64,000 bases of DNA. It comes from Limosilactobacillus caviae (GTDB lineage: Bacteria > Bacillota > Bacilli > Lactobacillales > Lactobacillaceae). A program made the position numbers and the translations under genes. Position 1 is the stretch's first letter, and each line of letters starts with the position of its first letter. The notes under the pieces were generated by a model. That model saw only the letters and a list, made by a program, of their open reading frames with translations. It was not told the origin of the DNA and searched no databases. Below are positions 22,388 to 30,969 of this stretch, piece by piece. The stretch is taken from positions 1 through 64,000 of the forward strand of contig NZ_BMDS01000006.1 in NCBI RefSeq assembly GCF_014635905.1, given 5' to 3'.

Positions 22388-23413
22388 TTAAAAATCTCCT
22401 GAAATATCTTTGTCTAAAAATGAATGCGGGTCAGGGATAAATGAAATATCGGTATCAATAATGCCGAATTTTTCGCGAAGCATATTTTCAATATGTTCTG
22501 ATAGCTGGAAGCTTTGTAAGATTGTCATTTTAGCATTCACCATAACAGATGCGTCGAGGGTAACTACATTGCCATTATAGTGGGCTTTTAATTCGACAAC
22601 CTTAATAATCGGTTTAACTTGCATAATAGCTTGGCGGTATTCTTGTTCCGCACGGGGGTCAAAGTAATCGGTTAAGTTAAGGCTGCTCTCGAAAAAGATT
22701 TTTAATCCAGAGTAAAGAATAAAGAAACCGACAACGATACTTGTTGCACCATCAAGCCAGCGGAGGTTAAAAAGGAGAGCTCCGCCAATTGAAATTAGGG
22801 TACCGATACTTGTAAAGGCATCGCTTAAACTATCTTGAGCCGATGCAAGTAATGCCGCATTTTTTAGCTTAAGCCCTGTTTGACGATTCATGTACCAGAC
22901 AACCAGCATAATGATTGAAGCAATTCCCGCCCCGATTAGGGCAACTGGCTGGGGGACAACTCGGCTTGCTGGCGTAAGGAGACTCTTAATTCCATCGATA
23001 ATTACGCTTAACGCAATGGCAACCATGACAACCGCTGTTACAAGTGAAAAAATTGTTTCATACCGCCAGCGGACAAATTGTACTCGTTGGTCAGATCCTA
23101 TGTGAGCTTGATAGTTTCCGTCAGGAAGTTTAGCACCAATAATATCGTCGTCATCGACATCTTGTGCAATGTGCAAACCCATCATGAGTAAAAAGGTTGA
23201 AATGATTCCAGAAAGGTTGTTAAATGCATCGGCACGCAATGTTTGCGATTTACTAATTTCAGCCAACCAATATTCAATAATTGAAATTACAACATAAGCA
23301 ACGAGGTTATAAATTAAATGGTGTTGGGATGCTCGGATTTTAGATAGTTCGTTTGCTTGTGTTTTTTCCCAATAATCCATTTCCTCGGTTGTGTGCTTCT
23401 TAAATTTTGTCAT
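22388..23413 (-). CDS. Cation diffusion facilitator (CDF) transporter
   Basis: This 341-residue protein has about six helices and the CDF pattern: EYWLAEISKSQTLRADAFNNLSG in TM2 (metal-site Asp and Asn), AQDSLSDAFTSIG in TM5 (Asp pair) and a cytoplasmic C-terminal domain (from about 245; YDFDPRAEQEYRQA-like region, then VELKAHYNGNVVTLDASVMV). A charged N-terminus precedes TM1. Such proteins export divalent cations such as Mn, Zn or Fe in exchange for protons. The metal cannot be read from the sequence. It is the gene upstream of the NhaC promoter, same strand, separate transcript. Confidence 0.87.
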   Translation of the reverse strand: MTKFKKHTTEEMDYWEKTQANELSKIRASQHHLIYNLVAYVVISIIEYWLAEISKSQTLRADAFNNLSGIISTFLLMMGLHIAQDVDDDDIIGAKLPDGNYQAHIGSDQRVQFVRWRYETIFSLVTAVVMVAIALSVIIDGIKSLLTPASRVVPQPVALIGAGIASIIMLVVWYMNRQTGLKLKNAALLASAQDSLSDAFTSIGTLISIGGALLFNLRWLDGATSIVVGFFILYSGLKIFFESSLNLTDYFDPRAEQEYRQAIMQVKPIIKVVELKAHYNGNVVTLDASVMVNAKMTILQSFQLSEHIENMLREKFGIIDTDISFIPDPHSFLDKDISGDF

Positions 23414-23499
23414 TAATTACCGGCTTCCTTAACAGTGTAAATTACTTTAATTGTAACGCAAAAATAAAAGATGAGTGAGCAGAACATGACGGCGTTAAA

Positions 23500-23536
23500 T
23501 AAAAATAAGAGCTGAGAAAATTAATTCTCAACTCTT
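23500..23536 (-). terminator. Terminator of the small peptide gene
   Basis: AAGAGCTGAGAA/TTCTCAACTCTT (23507-23518 with 23525-23536) is a 12-base stem with one mismatch; on the - strand it is followed by a T-rich tract (23506-23500). Confidence 0.8.
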
Positions 23537-23561
23537 ACCAGTATAAATAATAAAATAATTG

Positions 23562-23654
23562 CTAGGCCCGGTTATTAATTACGTGGGCGCATGTTGCAAT
23601 AATCAGTGCAACAAAGCTAACCAAGGCGATCATATTACTCATAATTGACATCAT
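23562..23654 (-). CDS. 30-residue membrane peptide, family with 47574-47684
   Basis: ATG at 23654 has AGGAG nine bases upstream, and a terminator follows the stop. The peptide starts MMSIMSNMIALVSFVALIIA and ends THVINNRA-like (ATCAHVINNRA). It shares 12 of its first 20 residues with the peptide at 47574-47684, so these two unlinked genes form a family. One membrane helix is predicted with little else. Fst/Ldr-type small toxins have this size and topology, but no antisense RNA is evident here. Confidence 0.65.
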   Translation of the reverse strand: MMSIMSNMIALVSFVALIIATCAHVINNRA

Positions 23655-23929
23655 ATTGAACAACTCCTTTACATAATTAAGACATTTTTTACAGCACAAC
23701 TAATTATAGTTGCCTTTTTGGAAAACAAATTAAAATCTTTGTTTTCCCCTCTCCACCAAGTATTGTAACAGGTCTTAGCAACAGTGGCGATAATAATTAG
23801 CTAAGCTTTTAATGAGCTTTTTTATGCGAAAAGAGCGCATTTATAAGGAAAATATTATAAGTAACTGTTATGTGAATAAATTAATTTTAATTGTGAATGT
23901 ATTTGGCTATTTATCTTTAAAAAATTAAG
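23655..23929. other. Non-coding gap
   Basis: An AT-rich gap between the small peptide gene and the hydrolase gene. A weak + strand hairpin (TAGCTAAGC...GAGCTTTTTTA near 23797-23824) resembles a terminator. A 34-codon frame from 23823 lacks a ribosome site. Nothing else is supported. Confidence 0.5.
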
Positions 23930-24472
23930 TTATTTAGCCAATTTGTTTAACTCTTTTAAGGCTAGAGGAAACTTTGTGAAACCATCGCTACTTAAAAAGT
24001 GGCCGCCGGTTTCTTGTACTATGAGTTTTGCTCTAATCTTATTAGCGACTTCAATGCTATTTTTGTATGGCGCAATCGGATCATCCTTCGCGGTAATTAC
24101 CGTTGCTTTAGATATTTTAGGATTGATTTGCTGATAATTGGGTGTCGGTACCATAAATTTATCAAGTTGCGGATAGTTAGGTAAATTTTTATCGAACGCC
24201 CCAACCAGTAATAAACGTGCATTCTTAATTTGATGGTGCTCAAGATAACGCAGGGCAGTAATACAACCGAGACTATGAGCGATGAGAATAAGGTTATCAT
24301 GAGGTTCGATTTGATCATCAATTGCTTGACTCCATTCACTCTGAATTGGACGATAAGGGTTAGGGAGCCAAAGCCGGTCAATTTCAATAGCCGGTTTAGC
24401 TGCTTCCTCTAGCCATGGAAACCAGTCGTCATCACGAGTTGAGGTTCCGTGAATTAAGTATGCTTTTATCAT
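23930..24472 (-). CDS. RBBP9/YdeN-family alpha/beta hydrolase
   Basis: This 180-residue protein starts AYLIHGTSTRDDDWFPWLE, carries the nucleophile elbow LIAHSLGCITALRYLE (Ser in HSLG), an acid region near TAKDDPIAPY and the catalytic His in ETGGHFLSSDGFTKFP. This is the complete triad of the small serine-hydrolase family DUF1749/RBBP9. Substrate unknown. GGAG lies before the ATG. The next gene upstream (PsiE-like) ends only 12 bases away, so the two are likely one transcript. Confidence 0.85.
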   Translation of the reverse strand: MIKAYLIHGTSTRDDDWFPWLEEAAKPAIEIDRLWLPNPYRPIQSEWSQAIDDQIEPHDNLILIAHSLGCITALRYLEHHQIKNARLLLVGAFDKNLPNYPQLDKFMVPTPNYQQINPKISKATVITAKDDPIAPYKNSIEVANKIRAKLIVQETGGHFLSSDGFTKFPLALKELNKLAK

Positions 24473-24484
24473 TTGTAAGACTCC

Positions 24485-24886
24485 TCATTTCATAAAGTGT
24501 TTCAATGTTACCATACCGATAATTAACAATAAAATAGCAATAGAACTTGTGAGGATTTCATAAGGCTGTCCGTGAGCAGCGATAAGTCCTCGAATTAGGG
24601 CCATGATACCTAAGCTAAGCAGAAAATCAACTGCAATATGTCCATGATGTTTTAAGGCAGCAATAATCATCGTGATAAATGAAAAGAAAAGGAAAAAGAC
24701 AATTACTCGATCTAAAATTTTGAAAATAACATGGTCGGTATTTCCGGCTATCATTAATGGTATAAGTGAGAAAATTTCAGTAAATAAGAGAACTGTCAAT
24801 ACGGTTCCTAAAATTGCTAAGGCTAAGATCGTGAACAGGCGTAAAGCGTGACTAAACTTAGTAGCTAGTTCATAAATTCGTTTCAT
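24485..24886 (-). CDS. PsiE-like membrane protein
   Basis: I take the ATG at 24886 with GGGAGG upstream rather than the TTG at 24889. The 133-residue protein has four hydrophobic helices (TILALAILGTVLTVLLF, VIFKILDRVIVFFLFF, AVDFLLSLGIMALIRGLI, SIAILLLIIGMVTL) with the helix-loop pattern and HGHIAVDF text of phosphate-starvation-inducible PsiE proteins. Function of the family is poorly known. Likely co-transcribed with the hydrolase downstream. Confidence 0.78.
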   Translation of the reverse strand: MKRIYELATKFSHALRLFTILALAILGTVLTVLLFTEIFSLIPLMIAGNTDHVIFKILDRVIVFFLFFSFITMIIAALKHHGHIAVDFLLSLGIMALIRGLIAAHGQPYEILTSSIAILLLIIGMVTLKHFMK

Positions 24887-25051
24887 CAATGTCCCTCCCG
24901 TTAAGAATCCTCTTAGCTAAAGAATAGCAAGAATTTGTTAACTTATAAAAGAAAACGGAATCAGTATGGGACAAAATTTAGCGAATATTTAATGAAAAAT
25001 TTGTGGGAAATATGCGACACTTAAAACTGATAGTTAAAGGAGGAGCGAAAA

Positions 25052-25822
25052 ATGCGAAAACCTTTTATTGCAGCTAATTGGAAGATGCATAAAAACGTTC
25101 AAGAGTCTGTAGAATTTGTTAACGCGATAAAAAATAAGTTGCCGGATCCGCAAAAGCTTGAAGTTGGAATTGCAGCACAGGCATTTTCACTGCCAAGCAT
25201 GATTCAAGCAGCAGATGATTCGGGGTTAAAAATTATTGCCCAAAATGCATCGGCCGAGTATTCAGGTCCATATACTGGTGAAATTAGTTTGCGGGGGCTG
25301 GCAGATTCTGGAGTGTCCTATGTTATGTTAGGGCATATTGAACGTCGCCGCTTGTTTAATGAAGATAATGACACAGTCAATCGAAAAGTTCTAGCAGCGC
25401 TTGAGATGGGCGTGACACCAATTATTTGTACTGATGAGACAATGGTCCAAAAAGAAGTTAATGGAGAAATTCATTACGTCTTTCAGCAGTTAATGAGCGT
25501 GCTTCGTGGAGTTTCGCTTGACCAAATTAAAAATGTAGTTGTTTCCTATGAGCCAAGTTGGGCAGTAGGATATGGTCAACACGCAAACCCGGTTTTAGCC
25601 GAGGAAGGATGTCGACAGATTCGCCGAACGATTGCTGATAATTATACGTATGAGATTGCTGATAAGATTCGTATTTTATATGGTGGTAGTGTTAATCCTG
25701 ACAATGTTGGACAGATTATGAATAAGCCTAATGTAGACGGCGTATTGATCGGTCGAGCTAGTTTAGATGTTGATAATTTCTTACGAATGGTTAATTATTC
25801 CAAAAATGATCAAGAAAAATAA
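25052..25822 (+). CDS. Divergent triosephosphate isomerase paralogue
   Basis: This 256-residue TIM barrel keeps the catalytic triad: Lys in AANWKMHK, His in LGHIERRRLF and Glu in VSYEPSWA, and the phosphate-binding LYGGSVNP and GVLIGRAS. It departs from standard TpiA in invariant places: GHSERR is GHIERR, the VGE motif of loop 4 is TDET, and flexible loop 6 (normally WAIGTGKTA) reads WAVGYGQHA. The substrate may therefore differ from triose phosphates, for example a tetrulose or other sugar phosphate. AAAGGAGGAG precedes the ATG. It stands alone before tRNA-His, not in a gap-pgk operon. Confidence 0.85.
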   Translation: MRKPFIAANWKMHKNVQESVEFVNAIKNKLPDPQKLEVGIAAQAFSLPSMIQAADDSGLKIIAQNASAEYSGPYTGEISLRGLADSGVSYVMLGHIERRRLFNEDNDTVNRKVLAALEMGVTPIICTDETMVQKEVNGEIHYVFQQLMSVLRGVSLDQIKNVVVSYEPSWAVGYGQHANPVLAEEGCRQIRRTIADNYTYEIADKIRILYGGSVNPDNVGQIMNKPNVDGVLIGRASLDVDNFLRMVNYSKNDQEK

Positions 25823-25876
25823 AAAAAGTCTTTTTATTTACCGTTATTTTGTGTTATAGTTATTAACAGTTGTTAT

Positions 25877-25952
25877 GGCGGTATTGGTGAAGTTTGGTTA
25901 ACACACCGGTTTGTGGGTCCGGCACGCGTGGGTTCGAATCCCACATACCGCC
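25877..25952 (+). tRNA. tRNA-His, anticodon GTG, with a stem mismatch
   Basis: G-1 is encoded at 25877 and pairs with C73 (25952). The acceptor GCGGTAT pairs with ATACCGC, and the T arm is GTGGG-TTCGAAT-CCCAC. The anticodon GTG is at 25913-25915. The anticodon stem CCGGT (25906-25910) meets TCCGG (25918-25922), so the loop-closing 31-39 pair is T-T, and position 38 is G. The usual bacterial sequence here is CCGGA-TTGTGGC-TCCGG. The D loop also has one extra base. CCA is not encoded. Confidence 0.88.
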
Positions 25953-25959
25953 CTGACCT

Positions 25960-25997
25960 AAAAAGACAGCTCAGATTAATCTGAGCTGTCTTTTTTT
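25960..25997 (+). terminator. Terminator after tRNA-His
   Basis: AAAGACAGCTCAGATT/AATCTGAGCTGTCTTT is a near-perfect hairpin centred near 25978, with A-run before and T7 after. Confidence 0.92.
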
Positions 25998-26048
25998 GAA
26001 CGATTTTGAAAACGCTATCGTTATTTTGTATAAGGGGAGCAAAAAATA

Positions 26049-26873
26049 ATGGAAAAAGCAATTTCACGTGATTATGCTGTTTCGTCAAACATAGAACTAG
26101 GATTAACATCAGTTGGTCGTTCAGATACGATGTCAGGACACAGGTATGGGCCAGCAGTCCGTCCATATTACCTAATCCATTATATTTTATCCGGGTCTGG
26201 CATATTCAAGGTTAATAATGTTGCCTACCACCTTCATGCAGGGCAAGGGTTTTTAATCGAACCTAATTATAGAACTACATATATTGCGGATACAGAAACA
26301 CCGTGGTCCTATGTGTGGCTGGGCTTTACCGGTAAAAGTGCAGCTGTGTGGATTGATCAGCTCAATCTTTCAGAAACAAGTCCGGTATTCAATAGTGATG
26401 AATCATATGGACTTGCCAACTGTGTTAATGAGATCCTAGCCCTTGATTCTATGATCCCTGAGAATAATTTACGCGCTTTAAGCTGCCTTTTTCGTTTTCT
26501 AAGCTATATTGCTACCGGAACAATTGCGGATGTCCAACAAATTAAACCGAAGCAAAATCCTTATGTAACAGCGGCAATTCACCATGTAAGTCATCATCTA
26601 ACGACAGTGACGGTCGATAGTCTTGCGCAGTCAGTTAACGTTAATCGAAGTTACCTTACTGATTTGTTTAAACAAAATCTTGATTTAACGCCCAGTGAAT
26701 ATATTCGCAATTTTCGGATTACCAAAGCACGGCACCTGTTAGAGTCATCGGAGCTTAGTATTGATCAGGTAGCAGAACACTGTGGCTATCAACGGACAAA
26801 CTCGTTTACCCGGGTATTTAAAAGGACTTATGGAATTAGTCCGCGCCAATACCGACAGCAGAGTAAAATCTAG
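26049..26873 (+). CDS. AraC-family regulator (sugar utilisation type)
   Basis: The 274-residue protein has an N-terminal cupin sensor (IHYILSGSGIFKVNNVAYHLHAGQGFLI) and a C-terminal double helix-turn-helix (DSLAQSVNVNRSYLTDLFKQ; then ARHLLESSELSIDQVAEHCGY ending SPRQYRQQ). It resembles MsmR/RafR activators of alpha-galactoside genes. GGGGAG precedes the ATG. The alpha-galactosidase and a membrane protein lie just downstream on the other strand, so it is the likely activator of that operon. Confidence 0.87.
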   Translation: MEKAISRDYAVSSNIELGLTSVGRSDTMSGHRYGPAVRPYYLIHYILSGSGIFKVNNVAYHLHAGQGFLIEPNYRTTYIADTETPWSYVWLGFTGKSAAVWIDQLNLSETSPVFNSDESYGLANCVNEILALDSMIPENNLRALSCLFRFLSYIATGTIADVQQIKPKQNPYVTAAIHHVSHHLTTVTVDSLAQSVNVNRSYLTDLFKQNLDLTPSEYIRNFRITKARHLLESSELSIDQVAEHCGYQRTNSFTRVFKRTYGISPRQYRQQSKI

Positions 26874-26904
26874 AATACGTACTTAGAAGAATTCGTTAGC
26901 CTTA

Positions 26905-27531
26905 TTACATTACCGTTTTTATTTGTCCATGAGTAAGGATCGGTTCGGCCAAATGACTCCTGAACCATTGCGTTAATGGTCCCATAAATAGGGCGGTAAT
27001 TATTGTGCCAACGCCGAGAGTTACGTTGAAAGCAAAACCGACTAGGACACAAATGCTATCCGTAATTATTCGACAGTATTTAAAGGGGAGAAGACGATAC
27101 TTATAAGCGGCAATGAGCGCAATTGCATCGTAGGCGGATACTCCAAGGTCGGCAGTAAAGTAAAGAGCTGCTGCTAGACAAGTGAAAACAATTGCGACTA
27201 GCATTAGGCTCCAGCGAATTGCGAGACTAGGATGGGGAAATACCGTATCTAACAGCGCGTGCATTACATCAGCTGCTATGCCGGTAAAAAATAGGTTGAT
27301 TATTGTCGCAATTCCAATATAATGCCGTCGTAGGATTAGGACGAGCAGTAGTAGCGCCCCTGTTAAAATTAAATAGAAGGTTGAATAGGTTGAACTAAAA
27401 ATATTAGCAATTCCAGTTACAAAGCAGGTGAACGGGTCAACGCCAAGATTAGCTTTTTGGAGCATACCAACACAAAAACCACAGAGCGTTACGCCAATAA
27501 AAGCCATAATTATCCGTTTAATTCGATACAT
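26905..27531 (-). CDS. YczE/YitT-like membrane protein
   Basis: This 208-residue integral membrane protein has about five helices. It starts IMAFIGVTLCGFCVGMLQKANLG and contains GVDPFTCFVTGIANIF and ADLGVSAYDAIALIAAYK, the repeated text of the YczE/DUF6198 family. Function unknown; roles in export or vitamin uptake have been suggested for relatives. It follows alpha-galactosidase by 15 bases and is probably co-transcribed. Confidence 0.78.
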   Translation of the reverse strand: MYRIKRIIMAFIGVTLCGFCVGMLQKANLGVDPFTCFVTGIANIFSSTYSTFYLILTGALLLLVLILRRHYIGIATIINLFFTGIAADVMHALLDTVFPHPSLAIRWSLMLVAIVFTCLAAALYFTADLGVSAYDAIALIAAYKYRLLPFKYCRIITDSICVLVGFAFNVTLGVGTIITALFMGPLTQWFRSHLAEPILTHGQIKTVM

Positions 27532-27546
27532 AAAACCACCTCACCG

Positions 27547-29769
27547 TTATTCTGCGTCAAGGATAAATAGTCTGCTGTAAAAATCAGTAGTTTCTTTATT
27601 TTCTCCTGCAGATGCATCGGTAGTAACAAGGCCAATATTAGCTAGTTCACTACCGCTAAACGAGCCAAGATAGTTTCCGGCTTCTTCTGTAATCCGGTAA
27701 TTAGCAGTTGAATTAAGCCCTGGAATCCGTTGTAACCGATATTCTGCATTAACATCATTAAGGATTTTAAAATATCCCATGATGGCATGTTTTTTATTAG
27801 GAGAAACGACAAGCCAGGCGACGATATTGCTTTCAAAAGGAGTTTTTAACCGGTAGAAGGTTCCAAACTGGAAGAGCTGCCGATGCTTTTTCATAAAAAT
27901 AATCTGTTGTTTGATTTTCGCTAATTCATCTGGTGAAAGGGCATTGAGGTCTAGTTCATAGCCGAATGCACCAAAGTAGGCTACGTCAGCACGAGTCTTA
28001 AGAGGTGTTTGGCGTTGTAACTGTTCATTTGGGGAAACAGAAACATGTGCGCCCATTGAACTAGTCGGGTAGCAATACGATGTTCCAGTTTGAATCTTTA
28101 AGCGTTCAATTGCGTCTGAATCATCGCTTGTCCATGCTTGGGGAGCGTAGTAAAGCATACCGGCATCAAACCGTCCGCCACCACTAGCGCAAGATTCAAA
28201 TAGGATCTTAGGGAAATCATGAATTAACTGGTCATAGAGCCGATAAACTCCCAAAATATAGCGGTGGAAGATTTCACCTTGTTGATCAGCAGGATATGCG
28301 GTTGAGAAACATTCTGTGATATTACGATTCATATCCCATTTAACGTAATCCACGTTTCCTTCACGTAAGACTTTTGCCATTAATTGATATACGTAATCTA
28401 CTACTTCTGGCCGTGAAAAGTCGAGGACATATTGTTTTCTTCCCTGCGATGCATGGCGATTAGGGGTCTCAATAATGTAATCAGGATGTTGCCGGTAAAG
28501 TTCGCTGTCTTTATTTGTCATTTCAGGTTCAAACCATAGACCAAACATCATTCCTAAATCGTGAATCTTAGCTGATAGACCGCTAATACCATCTGGAAGG
28601 CGATCACGATTAACCCACCAATCACCCAGGCCGGCCGTTTCTGTTGTCCGCTTGCCAAACCAGCCGTCATCAAGAACGAATAGCTCGATTCCTAGGGATT
28701 TAGCTGTTTTAGCAAGAGAGAGGAGTTTGTCTTCTGTGAAATCAAAGTAAGTAGCTTCCCAATTATTAATAAGGATTGGGCGCTGCCGGTCACGCCAATA
28801 TCCGCGTGCTAATCGTTGCTGGTAAAGATGGTGGAAGTTTTGACTAAGGTCATTAAGCCCGTTATTGGTATAAACCATTACTGCTTCTGGCGTTTGAAAT
28901 GATTCCTGGGGATTAAGTTTCCATGAAAAGTGGAATGGATTAATTCCCATTTGAACCCGTGTCACCTTGTAAGGGTCAACTTCAGCCTGGGCAAGAAAGT
29001 TACCGCTATAAACTAATGAAAAACCATATGCTTCTCCTTGAAAATCATCAGTATGTGGCCGCTTGAGGATAACAAAGGGATTTTCCATATGGCTGGAAGC
29101 CCCGCGAGTACTGCCGACTGATTGGATTCCGGGACGCAGGTGAGCGGATTTTAGCTGACGTTCACGACCCCACGCACCGGAGAACTGCAACCAATCATAA
29201 TCGTCATCTGGTAAGTCAAGGTTCATACTCATTGCAGTAGTTAATTGGTAAGAATGCTCACCGCGGTTAATAAATTTAACACTGCGGGCAATTGCATTAT
29301 AGTGGTTGAAAATGGTGTATGTTAAAACGAGATCAACATCAATCAGCGAATCATGAAGTAAGATTTCGAGTGTTGTTGCTTCGCTATCATCTTCAGTATA
29401 GGTTGCAGGCAGGTTATTAAGTTTAGGTTTACCAGGAAAAATTTTGTGTGATATATATTTAAAATTAGTAATTGTACTACCATCCGGCTGTTTGACTTCA
29501 AAAGCCGGCATCCGGTAATCGGTTGTTCCGTAGGTTGGATACTCTTGTTTTAAATTGCCTAATGAAAAGGAATAATCGTTATCATATACGTATGAAGTAA
29601 CCGGACGGTAGGTGTTTTCGATTAAATAGTCATGATTAGCACGGTCAGGAACTCGTTGACCAAAGAAGAGCTGCCCTAATTGGTCGTTACGAAGGACCTT
29701 GATAATATAGCTTATGTGATCATTATAGAGGTGGAATTCACGGCTTTGTTCATGGTATTTAATAGGCAT
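27547..29769 (-). CDS. aga: Alpha-galactosidase, GH36
   Basis: This 740-residue cytoplasmic enzyme, the full length for family GH36, hydrolyses alpha-1,6-galactosides (melibiose, raffinose, stachyose). Seen are FVLDDGWFGKR, LWFEPEM, the nucleophile Asp in VKWDMNRNITE, SCASGGGRFD and the acid/base Asp in WTSDDSDAIERLKIQ. The N-terminal half is the expected beta-sandwich. A cre-like site lies upstream (29813-29826), suggesting glucose repression, and an AraC regulator is nearby. No dedicated transporter gene is in the window. Confidence 0.95.
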   Translation of the reverse strand: MPIKYHEQSREFHLYNDHISYIIKVLRNDQLGQLFFGQRVPDRANHDYLIENTYRPVTSYVYDNDYSFSLGNLKQEYPTYGTTDYRMPAFEVKQPDGSTITNFKYISHKIFPGKPKLNNLPATYTEDDSEATTLEILLHDSLIDVDLVLTYTIFNHYNAIARSVKFINRGEHSYQLTTAMSMNLDLPDDDYDWLQFSGAWGRERQLKSAHLRPGIQSVGSTRGASSHMENPFVILKRPHTDDFQGEAYGFSLVYSGNFLAQAEVDPYKVTRVQMGINPFHFSWKLNPQESFQTPEAVMVYTNNGLNDLSQNFHHLYQQRLARGYWRDRQRPILINNWEATYFDFTEDKLLSLAKTAKSLGIELFVLDDGWFGKRTTETAGLGDWWVNRDRLPDGISGLSAKIHDLGMMFGLWFEPEMTNKDSELYRQHPDYIIETPNRHASQGRKQYVLDFSRPEVVDYVYQLMAKVLREGNVDYVKWDMNRNITECFSTAYPADQQGEIFHRYILGVYRLYDQLIHDFPKILFESCASGGGRFDAGMLYYAPQAWTSDDSDAIERLKIQTGTSYCYPTSSMGAHVSVSPNEQLQRQTPLKTRADVAYFGAFGYELDLNALSPDELAKIKQQIIFMKKHRQLFQFGTFYRLKTPFESNIVAWLVVSPNKKHAIMGYFKILNDVNAEYRLQRIPGLNSTANYRITEEAGNYLGSFSGSELANIGLVTTDASAGENKETTDFYSRLFILDAE

Positions 29770-29812
29770 AAATGGTAGCTTCCTTTCAGATAAGTATTTT
29801 TAATCACCTTTA

Positions 29813-29826
29813 GTTTAGCGCTTACA
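29813..29826 (-). promoter_or_regulatory. Candidate cre (CcpA) site for alpha-galactosidase
   Basis: TGTAAGCGCTAAAC on the - strand is 44 bases before the start and fits the cre consensus TGWAANCGNTNWCA except at the last two positions. Confidence 0.6.
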
Positions 29827-29881
29827 TTAATGAGATACCGTGAATTTTGTTGTTAAAATAGTGCTAAATGTTAGATTATAG

Positions 29882-29928
29882 AAAAAAGCATGATAGAAGT
29901 CATAATGACTTTGCTATCATGCTTTTTT
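29882..29928. terminator. Bidirectional terminator, overlaps a stop codon
   Basis: AAAAAAGCATGATAG pairs with CTATCATGCTTTTTT (arms 29882-29896 and 29914-29928), with an inner AAGTCA/TGACTT. The stop codon of the - strand transporter gene (29917-29919) lies inside the stem, so its last codons are part of the terminator. Confidence 0.88.
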
Positions 29929-30840
29929 CTTTGTTTTGCTTAAAACTTTCACCATCCGATCAACGGGGACGGCTTGTAAAAAGGTGGTTAAAAGAATTAA
30001 TAACGAACCAATTACAGCAGCAATTGTTAAACGCGTTCCAAGAAGAGTAACAGCCAGCAATGTTGCGATTAAGGGTTCAAAGGCACTCAAGATTCCTGTA
30101 GCAGCAGGCGAAATATAGCGGATACTCTGTAAGAACATGGTATAAGAAAACATTGTCCCGCCAATAACGATATAAATAACAAGCAACCACTGCCAACTTG
30201 TTAGGGTGGGGAATGGGCCTGTTAATAAGATCGGAATCAAGATAATACCGCTAACTAACATTGCTAAACCACATACTGTTAGGGCATCAAACTTTTGTAA
30301 TAACGGCCGGGGAAGCATGGTGTAAAAGGCTGCTGCAAAGGCACACCAAATTCCCCAAAATAGGGCTAGCGGTGTCAAAGTTAAAGTATTAATATGACCG
30401 CCAGTGACAAGAAAGAAAGTCCCAATCAAGGCAATCGTAATCGAAATATTATCAATCCGCCGCGGCCATTTATGCTGAGCAAGCGCTAGCCAAATAATTA
30501 TAATTACTGGTTGCAAATATTGAATAACGGTTGCGGTCGGAGCGTTGCTATACTTGACTGCTAAGAAATACGTTAATTGCGAATTCATCATCCCTAATAT
30601 AGAAAACATAAGAAGTATAACGATATTAAATCGATTGGTAATAATATCATGAATTTGTTGCGGCTTCTTATAAATGCTCCAAATAGTTAGAAGAATGCCA
30701 GCGATCAATAACCGAATGGTAACTAGCCAACTAGTAGTTATATTGCTTGTACTAAATAAATATTGTGCTGCCGCTCCTGAGCCGCCCCATAATGAGGCAC
30801 CACCGGCAGCAAGTAATATTCCTTTGGTTTGTACTTTCAA
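29917..30840 (-). CDS. EamA-family (DMT) transporter
   Basis: This 307-residue protein has ten helices in two EamA repeats (first: GGASLWGGSGAAAQYLF...; second: PLALFWGIWCAFAAAFYTMLPRPL...). The family exports amino acids, nucleotides or other metabolites. The repeat ends SPAATGILSAFEPLIATLLAV, typical of RhaT/YdcZ-like exporters. Substrate unknown. GGGTGATG-type ribosome site precedes the start. Stand-alone gene. Confidence 0.85.
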   Translation of the reverse strand: MKVQTKGILLAAGGASLWGGSGAAAQYLFSTSNITTSWLVTIRLLIAGILLTIWSIYKKPQQIHDIITNRFNIVILLMFSILGMMNSQLTYFLAVKYSNAPTATVIQYLQPVIIIIWLALAQHKWPRRIDNISITIALIGTFFLVTGGHINTLTLTPLALFWGIWCAFAAAFYTMLPRPLLQKFDALTVCGLAMLVSGIILIPILLTGPFPTLTSWQWLLVIYIVIGGTMFSYTMFLQSIRYISPAATGILSAFEPLIATLLAVTLLGTRLTIAAVIGSLLILLTTFLQAVPVDRMVKVLSKTKKKA

Positions 30841-30969
30841 TTGTCATCACCCCTAATTTGAATTTTCTTAAATGTAACATGAATTTAACTCAGAATGAAT
30901 GGCAAATAAAAAAAGGATAACTTAAAATTAAAATAGCATAAGACCAGGAGAAAAAAGGGAGACGTTGAC

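Noticed and set aside
23823-23930. 34-codon frame beginning MRKERIYKEN
   Set aside because: No ribosome-binding site and no conserved-looking features; it starts inside a hairpin tail.
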